Source of the DNA: Planctomicrobium sp051466335
Lineage (GTDB): Bacteria; Planctomycetota; Planctomycetia; Planctomycetales; Planctomycetaceae
NCBI RefSeq assembly: GCF_051466335.1
Contig: NZ_CP195793.1
Span: 1,922,001-1,986,000 of the forward strand
Direction of reading: 5' to 3'
Length of the DNA stretch: 64,000 bases
Below the pieces are notes generated by a model that was given only the letters and a program-made list of their open reading frames with translations, did not search any database and was not told the origin of the DNA. The stretch's first letter is position 1, and the number at the start of each line of letters is the position of its first letter. Position numbers and translations under genes: made by a program. This document shows positions 55,416 to 64,000 of this stretch, piece by piece.

Positions 55416-57496
55416 CCATTTTTCTCCGAAGCAAGTGTCCTCAGTGCTCGTTCAAGCGGACTTTGCGTAGGTGTAGTTTGCGACACTTGAGGTTGAACGA
55501 TGTCAAACCCATCGTCGGAAGGATTCCTAGATGGAGCGGGGAGTGGTTGAACTCTTTCAGTTGATGGAACAGGTTGTCGTACTGCCGGGGCAGGGGACTT
55601 CTGAACCATCGAGGTTACATCTTCTGAAGTCAGCGGTTGCCGCGCTGCTGATTCAGTCGGTTGGTGGGATTGCCGATTCATCTGAACAACTCCGGATGGA
55701 CTTTCGATTTCGAAAGTGTCGACCTCATCAAGCATGTCGTCGTGATGAGGTCCAACGTTGGCCTTCCGGAACACTTCCTTCAGGCGTTCACGAATCTCGC
55801 GCTCAGAAAGTGAGGCCGTCGGCAACGGGCGTTTCGGGTGATCACTCTGGTTGCTTGAGAAGTGCGGGCCAGCTAGTTGTTCGTGTCGTTGATTCAGGAT
55901 GATTCGTTGGTGCCCAATCACTTTTCCATGCAATGGCCACTGGCTGGGAACCGCTACGAGTTCTTCCACAACAGGCAATTTCCGGTCGAGGATCTGTTCG
56001 ACTACGTTCTGGCGTTTAGGAGCAACGACCACTTGAGGAGGGAGGAGGTCGATTGGAGGCTGCGATGAATCTGGTCGGACTGATTTTGAACCTTCCGCAA
56101 TCTCATTGAGGATGAGTTTGTTGGACTTCATGTCCAGCGTCATGGCAATCGTCGCTCCGATTGCGATAAACAGACACAACGCCAGTCCTGCGAGTGCAAG
56201 ATATCGGAGCTTTGCAGATGGGGTGGAGGCACTGCTTTCGTCGGAACCGCTATTCGTGGGGACCTTAGCAGGAGTCGCTGATTGGCCGCTATTGTCGACG
56301 AGAGCGGGTGACGAGGTACGTTCTGAGGAGAATGGAGGGACGCTCGAACCTGAGGTTGAAAGTGCTGTCGTCAGTGGTTGTTTTGCAGGGGCGGAATTTG
56401 CGTTCGAATCCGTCACATGATGGTAGCTCGGTGGAATTGTCGTCACCGTTGAAGGCGCAGGAGCCTCACTGGGCTTCTCTGAAAATTGATTCAGGGCCTG
56501 TGCGAGATTGACTGGCATGGCATCCGTGGTCGTCGGTCGTTGAGACACTACTGGCGATTCAGTCGTTCTTGGCGACTCCATGTTCGAGTCCGAGATGATT
56601 GGCAGATCCAGAGTGAGTTGATTCTGCGATGGTTCGCTCATCACTCGCTGCGTGTTATCAGCGGTTTGGAGAGTACCGGGATTTGGCTGAATCATGTCCG
56701 CGGAAGCGCGTTGGATTACTTCGGCTCCCGGAACATCAGGAGGAGCGACAAAATTCATCGGCCGGACGCCAGGGAACGCGGAGGTTCTTTCGGCTGGAAG
56801 TTCAGTCGGTTCTGGCAATGCTCCCGGACGGCGCAATGGGAGGCGGTCGACTGCTTTCGGGTCGAAAACGACCACCGTTCCTGCGACCAACGCGCCTTCA
56901 TTTAACCCACGAATCGGTTGGATCAACATGACCGGAAGTTGCGGACCAGCCTGTTGTTCCAGGAGTTTCTTGAGCTGTTCGACCGCAACAATCGAAGGAT
57001 GGAGTGGGAGGACGACCGGGATATCGAGCAAGCCGATGCAGGCGATCGGGATCTCTTCCGGGGGGGTGAATTTCTCTGAAGGAGCGAGCTGACGTGGCAC
57101 AACGACAACCACATCTCCGGGAAGAACGACTTCAGCGGCACCAGCACCTTCTGGAGTGAACTGGAACTGATATCGCACTTCACGGTTTCGGATAATGCGG
57201 ATGGTGTTTGATGCTTTGGGCGTCAGGCCTTGAGCCGCTTGCACGAGTTGCCCCACGGGAATCGACCTGTCCAAACTCTTGAACACTCCACTCGCTTTCA
57301 CCTCTCCGATGATGGTGAAGTATGACGGAGTCCGTTCATCGGTTGTCGCAGGACTGACTTCCACCACTCGCATTCGACTGGCGGAGTTTGAGACTGGGAC
57401 TTGTGGGCGGTTCTGTTGCGCTGCGGCAATCTGCGCAATGTTGATTAGCAGAATCGCTAACAGAGTCGACTGGATGATTCTGCACAAAGTTGCCAT
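55412..57496 (-). CDS. Membrane protein with extracytoplasmic SLBB-like domain
   Basis: The protein has 694 residues. The ATG at 57496 starts a signal peptide (CRIIQSTLLAILLINIAQIA); the frame is open further upstream. An SLBB/polysaccharide-export-like domain covers about 60-135 (YFTIIGEVKASGVFKSL, VLPGDVVVVVPR). A second similar unit is suggested around 150-260. A long low-complexity Pro/Ser/Thr linker leads to one membrane segment at about 432-456 (LALAGLALCLFIAIGATIAM). The remaining 240 residues, probably cytosolic, hold a short helical segment (SEREIRERLKEVFRK). It shares an ATGA overlap with the actin-like gene. I infer a transmembrane link between an outer SLBB unit and an inner actin-like protein. 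Confidence 0.8.
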   Translation of the reverse strand: MATLCRIIQSTLLAILLINIAQIAAAQQNRPQVPVSNSASRMRVVEVSPATTDERTPSYFTIIGEVKASGVFKSLDRSIPVGQLVQAAQGLTPKASNTIRIIRNREVRYQFQFTPEGAGAAEVVLPGDVVVVVPRQLAPSEKFTPPEEIPIACIGLLDIPVVLPLHPSIVAVEQLKKLLEQQAGPQLPVMLIQPIRGLNEGALVAGTVVVFDPKAVDRLPLRRPGALPEPTELPAERTSAFPGVRPMNFVAPPDVPGAEVIQRASADMIQPNPGTLQTADNTQRVMSEPSQNQLTLDLPIISDSNMESPRTTESPVVSQRPTTTDAMPVNLAQALNQFSEKPSEAPAPSTVTTIPPSYHHVTDSNANSAPAKQPLTTALSTSGSSVPPFSSERTSSPALVDNSGQSATPAKVPTNSGSDESSASTPSAKLRYLALAGLALCLFIAIGATIAMTLDMKSNKLILNEIAEGSKSVRPDSSQPPIDLLPPQVVVAPKRQNVVEQILDRKLPVVEELVAVPSQWPLHGKVIGHQRIILNQRHEQLAGPHFSSNQSDHPKRPLPTASLSEREIRERLKEVFRKANVGPHHDDMLDEVDTFEIESPSGVVQMNRQSHQPTESAARQPLTSEDVTSMVQKSPAPAVRQPVPSTERVQPLPAPSRNPSDDGFDIVQPQVSQTTPTQSPLERALRTLASEKNG

Positions 57497-57954
57497 AGGA
57501 CTGTCGCTGTTCGTTTCAACCTTGTTGCGTGAAATAATCGGCATCAAAGTTGTCATCGACAAAACTGGTAGGGCGAGTTCAGCGATTGGCGAGAGATTTC
57601 GGATAATCGCAATATTCACTCAACTTTTACTGAAGAATGCTGTGTTTTTTTAAGAGAGAACGCGGCCGGCGGGGATCTGTGGAGATTGATTTCGATTGAT
57701 GTCTTAGGGGTTTTAGCAGGACGGAGTTGGGAGAGTTCTCCGGTCTTCGAATGCCTGAATGTACGGTTGAATCGAATCGCAGACCGGAAAACCCATCGTG
57801 CGTCTGCATCGCTATGCCGAGGTGAGGCGATTTCGCGTAGACGATATGGGGGCCCGAACAACGAATCGTCCCGCACTTCACAGCTTGAAGTGCGGGACAG
57901 TGCAACCGGTCGATGTGAAAAGAACTGTTCAGAGTAGAACACCCTCAGACGGGA
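57497..57954. other. Intergenic region upstream of the SLBB-like gene
   Basis: About 460 bases; the open frame of the SLBB-like gene reaches into its first 120 bases. It holds a perfect hairpin (57868-57898) that follows the DUF4142 gene and probably the promoter of the SLBB/actin-like operon. Confidence 0.5.
57868..57898 (-). terminator. Perfect 13-base-pair hairpin after the DUF4142 gene
   Basis: The arms 57868-57880 and 57886-57898 pair perfectly around a 5-base loop. It lies about 57 bases after the DUF4142 stop on the minus strand. No T-run follows, so a terminator or mRNA-protecting role is possible. Confidence 0.5.
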
Positions 57955-58701
57955 TTAGTCCAGTTCTTTATCCAGCGACCTGGCGTGAGCTTCATGAGCT
58001 TTCGTGGTCTTAATGGCATCACGAATCAGTGCCTGAAAATCACCTGTGACGTGCTTCTCAACGGCGTTCAAATTTGCGAGCGCCATTTCGTGTCCTGCCA
58101 ATTGCATCTCGACGAAGCACTCATCGAACTCTTTCCCCTGTTTCTGGGCAAGCTTCTCTTTCACATTCTTCAGGCAGTTATCGAGGCATTCACGCTCAAT
58201 CTGGTAAAGCTGATCGTTGACTGAAGGTTGATCTCCAGCATACCCCACACGCACTTCGACCTTGTCTGTTTTGATCGGAGGGATACCCCCTTCGACAGCG
58301 CGGTCGGCGACGTGCACATGCTTCTTGCCCATTGAATCGTGCACAGAAAACTTCAGAAGGCGTTCTTGAAGCTGCTGATGATCTTTCATCATCTCTTGGG
58401 CAAAGGCTTTGACTTTTTCGTTTTTGGAGTGCTCGGCAGCGAATTTACAGAGCTCAATCTGATGCTGGTTTCTCAGGACTCCGCAATCGGCCAGTCGCCC
58501 TTCAAGTTGGCGGGCCTGATCGCCGCGTTGGCCGGTCACTTCAGATGCGATTTCTCGAATTTTTTCTGCCTGATCAGCCCGTTCGGCCGCTCTTTCTTCC
58601 TGCCGTTCCTTGCGGATCTCACGAGGGGTGTCTGCAATCGCACCCAAGGTTGATGCAGCAGAAAAAATGGTAACAAGCGCAGCAGTTTTGTACTTCAACA
58701 T
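57955..58701 (-). CDS. Secreted DUF4142 protein
   Basis: This 248-residue protein starts at an ATG with AAGGGG/AAAAGG purines upstream and has a signal peptide (AALVTIFSAASTLGAIA). A basic/acidic helical segment (about 25-60) precedes a DUF4142 ferritin-like helical bundle (about 80-245), with CKFAAEHSKNEKVKAFAQEM, MMKDHQQLQERL and FVEMQLAGHEMALANL. The family is common in periplasmic stress-related proteins but its function is not established. It is a single-gene unit. Confidence 0.85.
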   Translation of the reverse strand: MLKYKTAALVTIFSAASTLGAIADTPREIRKERQEERAAERADQAEKIREIASEVTGQRGDQARQLEGRLADCGVLRNQHQIELCKFAAEHSKNEKVKAFAQEMMKDHQQLQERLLKFSVHDSMGKKHVHVADRAVEGGIPPIKTDKVEVRVGYAGDQPSVNDQLYQIERECLDNCLKNVKEKLAQKQGKEFDECFVEMQLAGHEMALANLNAVEKHVTGDFQALIRDAIKTTKAHEAHARSLDKELD

Positions 58702-59156
58702 GCCTTTTTCCCCTTGAATTCGGTATTCGCTTGGCGAGTACGCAATTGAGAATCTGGCTGACGACCGTGTCGTACGGAAATCTGCGACGGAGGCAGTACC
58801 CAGTGCGGAGAGTCCGCATGTTGCGACGGAAATCTCGACAGTCAGGTTGCAGCGAAGAGTGCTGCATTCGCGTCAGTTAACGGCTGAGAGGAAATGCAAG
58901 GGACGTTCCGCGAGGCTGTCATAATTAGGGAACTGGCGACAATCCGGTCAAAATAACGGATGCCATCGTCCAAACATTATTGAAAATTTAACCCAACGGA
59001 AGTTTGGGGAGACTGCGGTGAATGTGGAACAACAACCTGATGCCGAAGTGCATCAAACGATTCGTGATTGCTCGTTCTCCCGGCCTGTGTGAGCGATTGG
59101 CCATTTACAGTGCTAAATGGTTACTGAGCGACCAGCTTGGGCAGCCCTCAGTCAGA
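58702..59156. other. Intergenic region
   Basis: About 455 bases with no gene seen. Short open frames lack ribosome-binding sites. Confidence 0.45.
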
Positions 59157-60299
59157 CTATTCTCTGAGTGGGCGTTTCTCACTGAACTCCTTGAGAATCG
59201 CTTGGTACTGCGCCTTACGGGCAGGTGACGCGAGTTCGACTGCTTTCGTTTGCGTTTGCACCGCTGCTTCAAAATCTCCAACTTCAGCATGTGCAGCTGC
59301 AAGTGTCACGAGGTAATCCGCATTACTTGAATTTGTTAAACGCACAGCTTCCTTGGCAAGTTTCAAAGCCTCTGTTCCATTACGAAACTGTTCGTTTCTG
59401 CTCGTTGCGTAGATGCGTGCCAGACTATTCATCGTGATGAACATTTGAGGATCGTTCCGCAATGCAAGTTTCAGATCTGAAATAGCATTGGCGACGTCTC
59501 CCTTTCCTCGCAGGATACCCGCTCGATTGTGGTAAGAGCTGGAGAGCTGCGGATTCGCTCGAATCGCTTCCGTGTAGTCCTTGAGCGCATCATCGAACTT
59601 GCCTTGCTGATGCAGAAGCAGGGCGCGGCTTTGGTACGCGGAACTGAAATCGCTGTCGAGTCGGATGGCAGCAGTGTAATCTTGGATCGCGAGCTGGGGG
59701 ATTTTCAGATTCTCGTGTGCAATCCCTCGGCCGTAGTATGCCCAAGCAAACCGGGGGTCGAGTTTGATGGTTTGGGAGTAATCCTGGATCGCTTTTGCGT
59801 TTTCGCCCAGGCTGCGCCAAGCGAGTCCACGATTATAAAAGGCCCATGTGAATTCCGGATCCAGTCGGATGGCCTCATTGTAATCAGCAATCGCTCTTTT
59901 GTATTCCCCTTTGTAGTGCCACGCGGTTCCTCGGCGATTAAAAACTGCTGCATCCCCGTGATAGAGACGGATTGAAGCGTCGTAGTCTGCGATCGCGTGG
60001 TCATGATGGCCGAGATTCTGCCAGGCACGTGCGCGATTGAAATAGGCAGCAGCGTCTTTCGGATCGAGCTTGATTGCCTGCGTGTAGTCTGCAATCGCTC
60101 GTTCCAGGTCTCCTGTGTTCTGCCATGTCAGAGCACGGTTGAAGTAAGCGGTAGAATTCATCTGCTCGTCAGCCGCAGAACAGACTGCCGGTACGAATGC
60201 AGACAAGAGGGCCGCCACCCAAATGAATGCAGCGGGGTACGCCGCTGGATATCGCTGACGTTTCAAGAGCACGCCGAACAGTCGGAGGGGAGTTTTCAT
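59157..60299 (-). CDS. Secreted tetratricopeptide-repeat protein
   Basis: The protein has 380 residues. The ATG at 60299 leads to an N-terminal signal/anchor (FIWVAALLSAFVPAVCSAA at about 25-43). Eight or nine TPRs follow from about residue 45 to 340, in the 'YFNRALTWQNTGDLERAIAD' and 'YNRGLAWRSLGENAKAIQD' style of about 34 residues each. TPRs build protein-binding solenoids. The last 50 residues (VELASPARKAQYQAILKEF) form a helical end. Partner unknown. It lies downstream of the NtrC-type regulator but with 110 bases between. Confidence 0.88.
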   Translation of the reverse strand: MKTPLRLFGVLLKRQRYPAAYPAAFIWVAALLSAFVPAVCSAADEQMNSTAYFNRALTWQNTGDLERAIADYTQAIKLDPKDAAAYFNRARAWQNLGHHDHAIADYDASIRLYHGDAAVFNRRGTAWHYKGEYKRAIADYNEAIRLDPEFTWAFYNRGLAWRSLGENAKAIQDYSQTIKLDPRFAWAYYGRGIAHENLKIPQLAIQDYTAAIRLDSDFSSAYQSRALLLHQQGKFDDALKDYTEAIRANPQLSSSYHNRAGILRGKGDVANAISDLKLALRNDPQMFITMNSLARIYATSRNEQFRNGTEALKLAKEAVRLTNSSNADYLVTLAAAHAEVGDFEAAVQTQTKAVELASPARKAQYQAILKEFSEKRPLRE

Positions 60300-60412
60300 A
60301 TCAAGGCACCAAGTCCCGAAGTGAGACGTCGTGTCTCTCAATTGAGTTTCACACGTTTCAGATACATGTTTCAGATAATTGTAGCGAATTCGATGACAGC
60401 GACTGGAACCAT

Positions 60413-61813
60413 CTACTTCAAGTCGAACTCTTTGATCTTGCGGTACAGTGTTCGCTCGCCGATATCGAGCATCGCTGCGGTTTCCTCCCGTCGGCCGCCG
60501 GTCAGTTCCAGTGCCCGTGCGATATAGAACTTTTCGACTTCTACTAACGGTCGACCAACAAGGACATCTGCTCCCGAACCGATTCCAGAACCGTCCGAGA
60601 CTCTTCCAGCAATGGCTGCCAATTCTGTTGGAAGATCATCCAGATCCAGCTTTCCGTCAGTGTCGAGAGCCAGCATTCCTTCCACGACATTTCGTAACTG
60701 TCGAATGTTTCCTGGCCAATCGAACGACATCAATACCTGTCGTGCTGCCCGAGTAATTCCTTCGACTTCCCGGCCGTTGCGTTTACAGAATTCTTTCAGG
60801 AAGTGATCCAGCAACAGTGGAATGTCTTCTCTGCGATCTCGCAGAGGTGGCAGATAGATCGTGACAACGCTCAGACGGTAATAGAGATCGCTTCTGAAGC
60901 GACCTTGCTCCATCATCTCTTTCAGTTCAGCGTTTGTAGCGGCGACAAGCCGAACGTTGATGGAACGTTCTTCATTTGATCCGAGCCGAGTGATCTTGCG
61001 ATCTTCGAGTACTCGCAACAGTTTGATCTGCGTTTCCATCGGCATTTCGCCGACTTCATCCAGAAAGAGTGTTCCTCCATTCGCAAACTCGAATTTACCG
61101 ATTCGGCGAGTGGCAGCACCGGTGAAGGCTCCCGGTTCGTGACCCCAGAGTTCGCTCTCAAGAATGCTCTCCGGGAGTGCAGAGATATTCAACGGGACGA
61201 ATGGCTTGCTCTTGCGAGGGCTGTTTTGATGCAGCGCACGAGCGACCAGCTCTTTACCAGTTCCGCTTTCTCCCAGAATTAAAACCGTCGTGTCGGTGGG
61301 GGCGAGGTTCTTGAGTTGTTCAATGACCCTGTGCATGGAAGGGCTGTTTCCGATGACCCCTTCAAAGCCAAACTTTTCATCGAGCCCGCGGCTTAATGCC
61401 ACGTTTCTTCGAATCAGGCGAATACGACTGGAAGCCTTATCGACCGCGCTCCGCAGCTCCTGAATATCAAGCGGTTTAGTGAGATAGGTATACGCTCCAC
61501 CTTGCATGGCTGTTACCACGGAAGGAATCGAGCTATGGGCAGTCAGAACAATGACTTCCGCATCCGGGAGCTCGTCTTTTGCTTTGCGAAGGATGGCCAG
61601 ACCGTCGACGTCTTCCATCTTCAAGTCTGTAATGACGACGTCAAAACTCTGGCCCTCGATGAGCCCAATCCCCTTTTTGCCAGAGTTGGCGATCGTGCAG
61701 TCGCAGCTAAGAGAGTGCAGACTGTCTGCAACAGCCTGAGCATGCGGTTCATCGTCATCGACGATCAGCACGTTAATAGCCACACTGTTGGGGTCAATAT
61801 GGTTGACTGCCAC
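60413..61813 (-). CDS. NtrC-family sigma-54-dependent response regulator
   Basis: This 466-residue protein has a receiver domain (about 12-130; NVLIVDDDEPH, phospho-Asp in VVITDLKMED, TKPLD), an AAA+ sigma-54 activation domain (about 150-370; Walker A LGESGTGKE, GAFTGA loop, Walker B GGTLFLDEVGEMP) and a C-terminal Fis-type helix-turn-helix (GGRREETAAMLDIGERTLYR). It should activate sigma-54 promoters when phosphorylated. The start is a GTG with GGAG at a spacing of 8. No partner histidine kinase gene is adjacent. Confidence 0.95.
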   Translation of the reverse strand: MAVNHIDPNSVAINVLIVDDDEPHAQAVADSLHSLSCDCTIANSGKKGIGLIEGQSFDVVITDLKMEDVDGLAILRKAKDELPDAEVIVLTAHSSIPSVVTAMQGGAYTYLTKPLDIQELRSAVDKASSRIRLIRRNVALSRGLDEKFGFEGVIGNSPSMHRVIEQLKNLAPTDTTVLILGESGTGKELVARALHQNSPRKSKPFVPLNISALPESILESELWGHEPGAFTGAATRRIGKFEFANGGTLFLDEVGEMPMETQIKLLRVLEDRKITRLGSNEERSINVRLVAATNAELKEMMEQGRFRSDLYYRLSVVTIYLPPLRDRREDIPLLLDHFLKEFCKRNGREVEGITRAARQVLMSFDWPGNIRQLRNVVEGMLALDTDGKLDLDDLPTELAAIAGRVSDGSGIGSGADVLVGRPLVEVEKFYIARALELTGGRREETAAMLDIGERTLYRKIKEFDLK

Positions 61814-62028
61814 GCCTACTGCTCCGCAGAGAGTTGCCGAGAATATCGAGTTGGTTGCTCCTCCTGCATGAATCCGAGTCGCCGAATTGGCAGGAGAGGT
61901 GCGTTCGTTCTATTTCCCGTCATTATGACAGGTTTTTCGAAATTGAGTTAGTGATCCAGTTCCATCCACCCGCGATCCCGGACGATTTTTCCGGGTGGGG
62001 CCTCCAAGCGTTCAAATCCAAGATTGAC

Positions 62029-62610
62029 TCAAGATGGATGGGGTAAGGTGATTCGATGATCACAAGTTGTCGTCTCTGCCTGAGAACAGGCCCAGTTGAG
62101 ATAGTCGGGGCGTTCGGAAGCGTTTTTGTAGCTGTAACTTCCGATCACTACTCCATCTTGAAGCAGAAAAAGACCCGGCATTCTGAAGCCGTTTCCATCC
62201 CAGAGACCGAATCCGTAACCCCGCAGGATTGCTGACTGAAATCCCTCCCAAAGTATGCTGGGGCCGAGAAGTTGGCTGGCCGTTCCCTGTTTGATCCCGA
62301 AGGCAACGTAGAGGCGTTGCTCGGGATCGCTTCGTCTGGGAACTCCATTCAGTCCCGCCTTCTCAAAGACCCTGTCCCCCTTTTCTTCACTCGACATGTG
62401 TACGCATGCAAGCTCAATCCCGTTTTCCTGCAAATATTTGAGTCCGGTTTTCAGGTCGTTGAGAGCCTCTCTGCAAAACGTGCAGCCAGAATGACGAAGA
62501 AAGACGAGCAACAGTTTCCTGCCGGCCGAAAGTTGTTGCAAAGTCTGCCCAGTAGAAAAGGGGACAGTGTCGATGGCATCTCGCAAAGTCAATTCGATGT
62601 CAGTAGTCAC
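62029..62610 (-). CDS. Thioredoxin-fold AhpC/TSA-like redox protein
   Basis: This protein of about 193 residues has a thioredoxin-like fold with a CxxC pair: LVFLRHSGCTFCREALNDL (about 36-54). Later features are SSEEKGDRVFEKAGL, RLYVAFGIKQG and GLFLLQDGVVIGSYSYKN, in the style of the AhpC-TSA_2/SelL-related family. It may reduce disulfides or peroxides; the substrate is unknown. The GTG at 62610 follows AAAGGAG at 11 bases; a GTG at 62622 is also possible. It stands alone. Confidence 0.82.
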   Translation of the reverse strand: MTTDIELTLRDAIDTVPFSTGQTLQQLSAGRKLLLVFLRHSGCTFCREALNDLKTGLKYLQENGIELACVHMSSEEKGDRVFEKAGLNGVPRRSDPEQRLYVAFGIKQGTASQLLGPSILWEGFQSAILRGYGFGLWDGNGFRMPGLFLLQDGVVIGSYSYKNASERPDYLNWACSQAETTTCDHRITLPHPS

Positions 62611-63178
62611 AAGAATTGACACTCCTTTCTCAAGCTTTTGGCAATTTTGCAGACAGTGCTGCCTGCTGATCGATAGTTGAACGATTCATATGGTTCCCCT
62701 TCTACGGAATGAGAATTCAAGGGGTAAGATCCATATAACGGCAGTTATAATCTGCTGTTAAGGAAAAAGGTGATCGCCGATAGGCATTGATTACCGATGG
62801 GATTCTGGTGACGACAACATTTCTTTTCTGTGTTTTGCAACGAATCCTCGTACATCCGTGGTACTTGGTATGGGATTGGCGTGCTTTAAGGAGCCGGGGT
62901 GGGTTCGCGGATGAATCATTCAACCAGATTAATGTTGAGTGGTACGAACGTGCACTCCTCCCAAGTGTCGAAGAGATGAGATTCGATTTTAGCGTTTTTT
63001 GGGGACTCAATTCTTTGAATCGATCGGAACTCTCCAAGTTTCGATATCGTCTGATGTTGAAGAACTGAGCCTCCGAAGACCCCGTTATCGATCATCGAAT
63101 AGATCAAGATTTACCCCTGACAACATCCTCATCCCCAAATAGGATGTTGAAACTCCTCCACTTTCGTGACCGACGATT
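62611..63178. other. Intergenic region between divergent genes
   Basis: About 570 bases. A plus-strand open frame (62787-63068) has no ribosome-binding site or family features and is not accepted. No clear promoter or repeat seen. Confidence 0.45.
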
Positions 63179-64000
63179 ATGGCGAATCTGCAAACCTTCG
63201 ACTCAGTGGAACAAACTGTTGTCATTCCGTTGCCGGCAGAGTTGCAACGTGAACGCGGCACCAAACCTGTTTCTGCTCCGAAGGTTGCCCTCCTTGAAGG
63301 GTCCTCCCCAGACTTCACCACCGAGACAAACCGCATCCTGAATACTCGGCTGCGCTATGTCTCGATGATCTTGTTTCTGGGGTATTTCGCATTCTGGTTA
63401 AAGGGGCATCTTGTTCCGAATGCGACTCCGTTTGAACAGCGGATTGTGCCGTACACCGTGTTTACTGCGGTCACCGCCACAATGGGTTTGATCTGGTTTC
63501 GATTGTCTCGGAATTGCAAGTTCGCGTTTGCCAATCTGCGAAGCATCGAAATCCTGATCTTTGGTCTTTCAGCCGCTCAGTTCTTCTTCTTCGGGCTGAA
63601 AAACATTCGCACCGCAGCTGCCTTGGGATACCTCCCGAGTGTGATCGCTTCGTGGACGCTACTGATTTTTACCTACGCCCTCTTTATTCCCAACACGTGG
63701 AAACGGTCGTTGTGGGTCATTGTCCCGCTGGCGTGCGGGCCAAGCCTGACGCTCGTTTACGCGTTCCTTGCGGACGTAAATGTTTCGAGGCTGATCCGGG
63801 AAACGACGGAGTTTCATCACGTCTTTCTCGAGGCAGCCATGGCAATGACCTTCGTGACAATCATTGCGACGGTTGGAGTGAAACTCATTCGGGGACTGCG
63901 CACCGAAGTGTTCGAGGCCAAGCAACTCGGACAATACCGCCTCAAGCAGCAGCTCGGACGGGGAGGAATGGGTGAGGTCTATCTCGCTGAGCACGTCATG
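63179..64000 (+). CDS. Ser/Thr protein kinase with N-terminal membrane domain (cut by window end)
   Basis: The first 274 residues are visible from the ATG at 63179; the frame stays open to the window end. A cytosolic N-terminus (about 1-60) is followed by about six membrane segments from about residue 62 to 240 (VSMILFLGYFAFWL, VTATMGLIWFRL, LIFGLSAAQFFFFGL, VIASWTLLIFTYALFI, LWVIVPLACGPSLTLVYAFL, MAMTFVTIIATVGVKL). At about 255 the kinase domain starts: YRLKQQLGRGGMGEVYLAEH, with the Gly-rich loop. The catalytic residues lie past the window. Having the membrane part before the kinase is the reverse of the kinase at 25992. Confidence 0.88.
   Translation, partial: MANLQTFDSVEQTVVIPLPAELQRERGTKPVSAPKVALLEGSSPDFTTETNRILNTRLRYVSMILFLGYFAFWLKGHLVPNATPFEQRIVPYTVFTAVTATMGLIWFRLSRNCKFAFANLRSIEILIFGLSAAQFFFFGLKNIRTAAALGYLPSVIASWTLLIFTYALFIPNTWKRSLWVIVPLACGPSLTLVYAFLADVNVSRLIRETTEFHHVFLEAAMAMTFVTIIATVGVKLIRGLRTEVFEAKQLGQYRLKQQLGRGGMGEVYLAEHVM

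Noticed and set aside
62008..62017. GTTCAAATCC, a tRNA T-loop-like sequence
   Set aside because: The flanking bases cannot form a T-stem and no acceptor or anticodon arm is found.
62787..63068. Plus-strand open frame of 93 codons
   Set aside because: No ribosome-binding site, odd composition, no recognisable domain or signal peptide.

Overview
The window reads as chromosomal DNA of a planctomycete (Planctomycetota). The evidence is two DUF1559 proteins with type IV pilin-like N-termini, each paired with a small lipoprotein; two membrane-anchored Ser/Thr protein kinases; SUMF1-type, PEGA, DUF4142, TPR and LRR secreted proteins; and giant secreted/membrane proteins with no recognisable family. 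Gene density is moderate, with many single-gene units, long intergenic gaps and several clear factor-independent terminators. No rRNA, tRNA, CRISPR array, insertion sequence or prophage was recognised.

Layout. 1-1.3 kb: 3' end of a zinc-type alcohol dehydrogenase and a small Cys-motif membrane protein. 2-13.6 kb: two adjacent giant genes built from three copies of one module; the second is a two-module fusion with an internal signal peptide. 13.6-16.9 kb (minus): two tandem zinc-ribbon membrane proteins, folP and an M20-type peptidase. The zinc-ribbon pair arose by tandem duplication that carried along the 3' end of folP, still visible as a remnant. 17-23.6 kb (minus): MFS transporter, csrA, lysS, an M16-fold protein without its zinc motif, and a SUMF1-domain protein. 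23.9-30.7 kb: two DUF1559 + lipoprotein cassettes on opposite strands either side of a sensor-type Ser/Thr kinase. 31-34.4 kb: esterase, dGTPase, GNAT. 34.4-40.6 kb: OmpA-like lipoprotein, rpsD, a divergent mutY, a planctomycete-type anchored protein, 5-formyl-THF cyclo-ligase and birA. 40.8-46.7 kb: beta-CASP RNA-processing-type hydrolase, aldehyde dehydrogenase, UPF0324 (YeiH) transporter with a coupled small membrane protein, CAP-domain protein. 46.9-47.3 kb: guanidine exporter gene under a guanidine-II (mini-ykkC) riboswitch. 47.4-54.1 kb: alkaline phosphatase, DUF457 membrane protein, a small orphan, LRR and PEGA proteins, Bcr/CflA-type exporter. 54.4-57.5 kb (minus): an overlapping two-gene operon of a transmembrane SLBB-like protein and an actin-like ATPase. 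58-64 kb: DUF4142 protein, TPR protein, NtrC-type regulator, thioredoxin-fold protein and the start of a kinase with N-terminal membrane segments.

How the genes work together. Functional links visible in the sequence are the overlapping pairs (peptidase/folP, YeiH/small membrane protein, SLBB/actin-like ATPase), the close birA-cyclo-ligase spacing, the riboswitch-exporter unit and the DUF1559-lipoprotein cassettes. The most likely undescribed systems are the SLBB/actin-like operon and the three-module giant membrane proteins. Start codons were chosen by ribosome-binding site and signal-peptide position, and several remain uncertain by a few codons.
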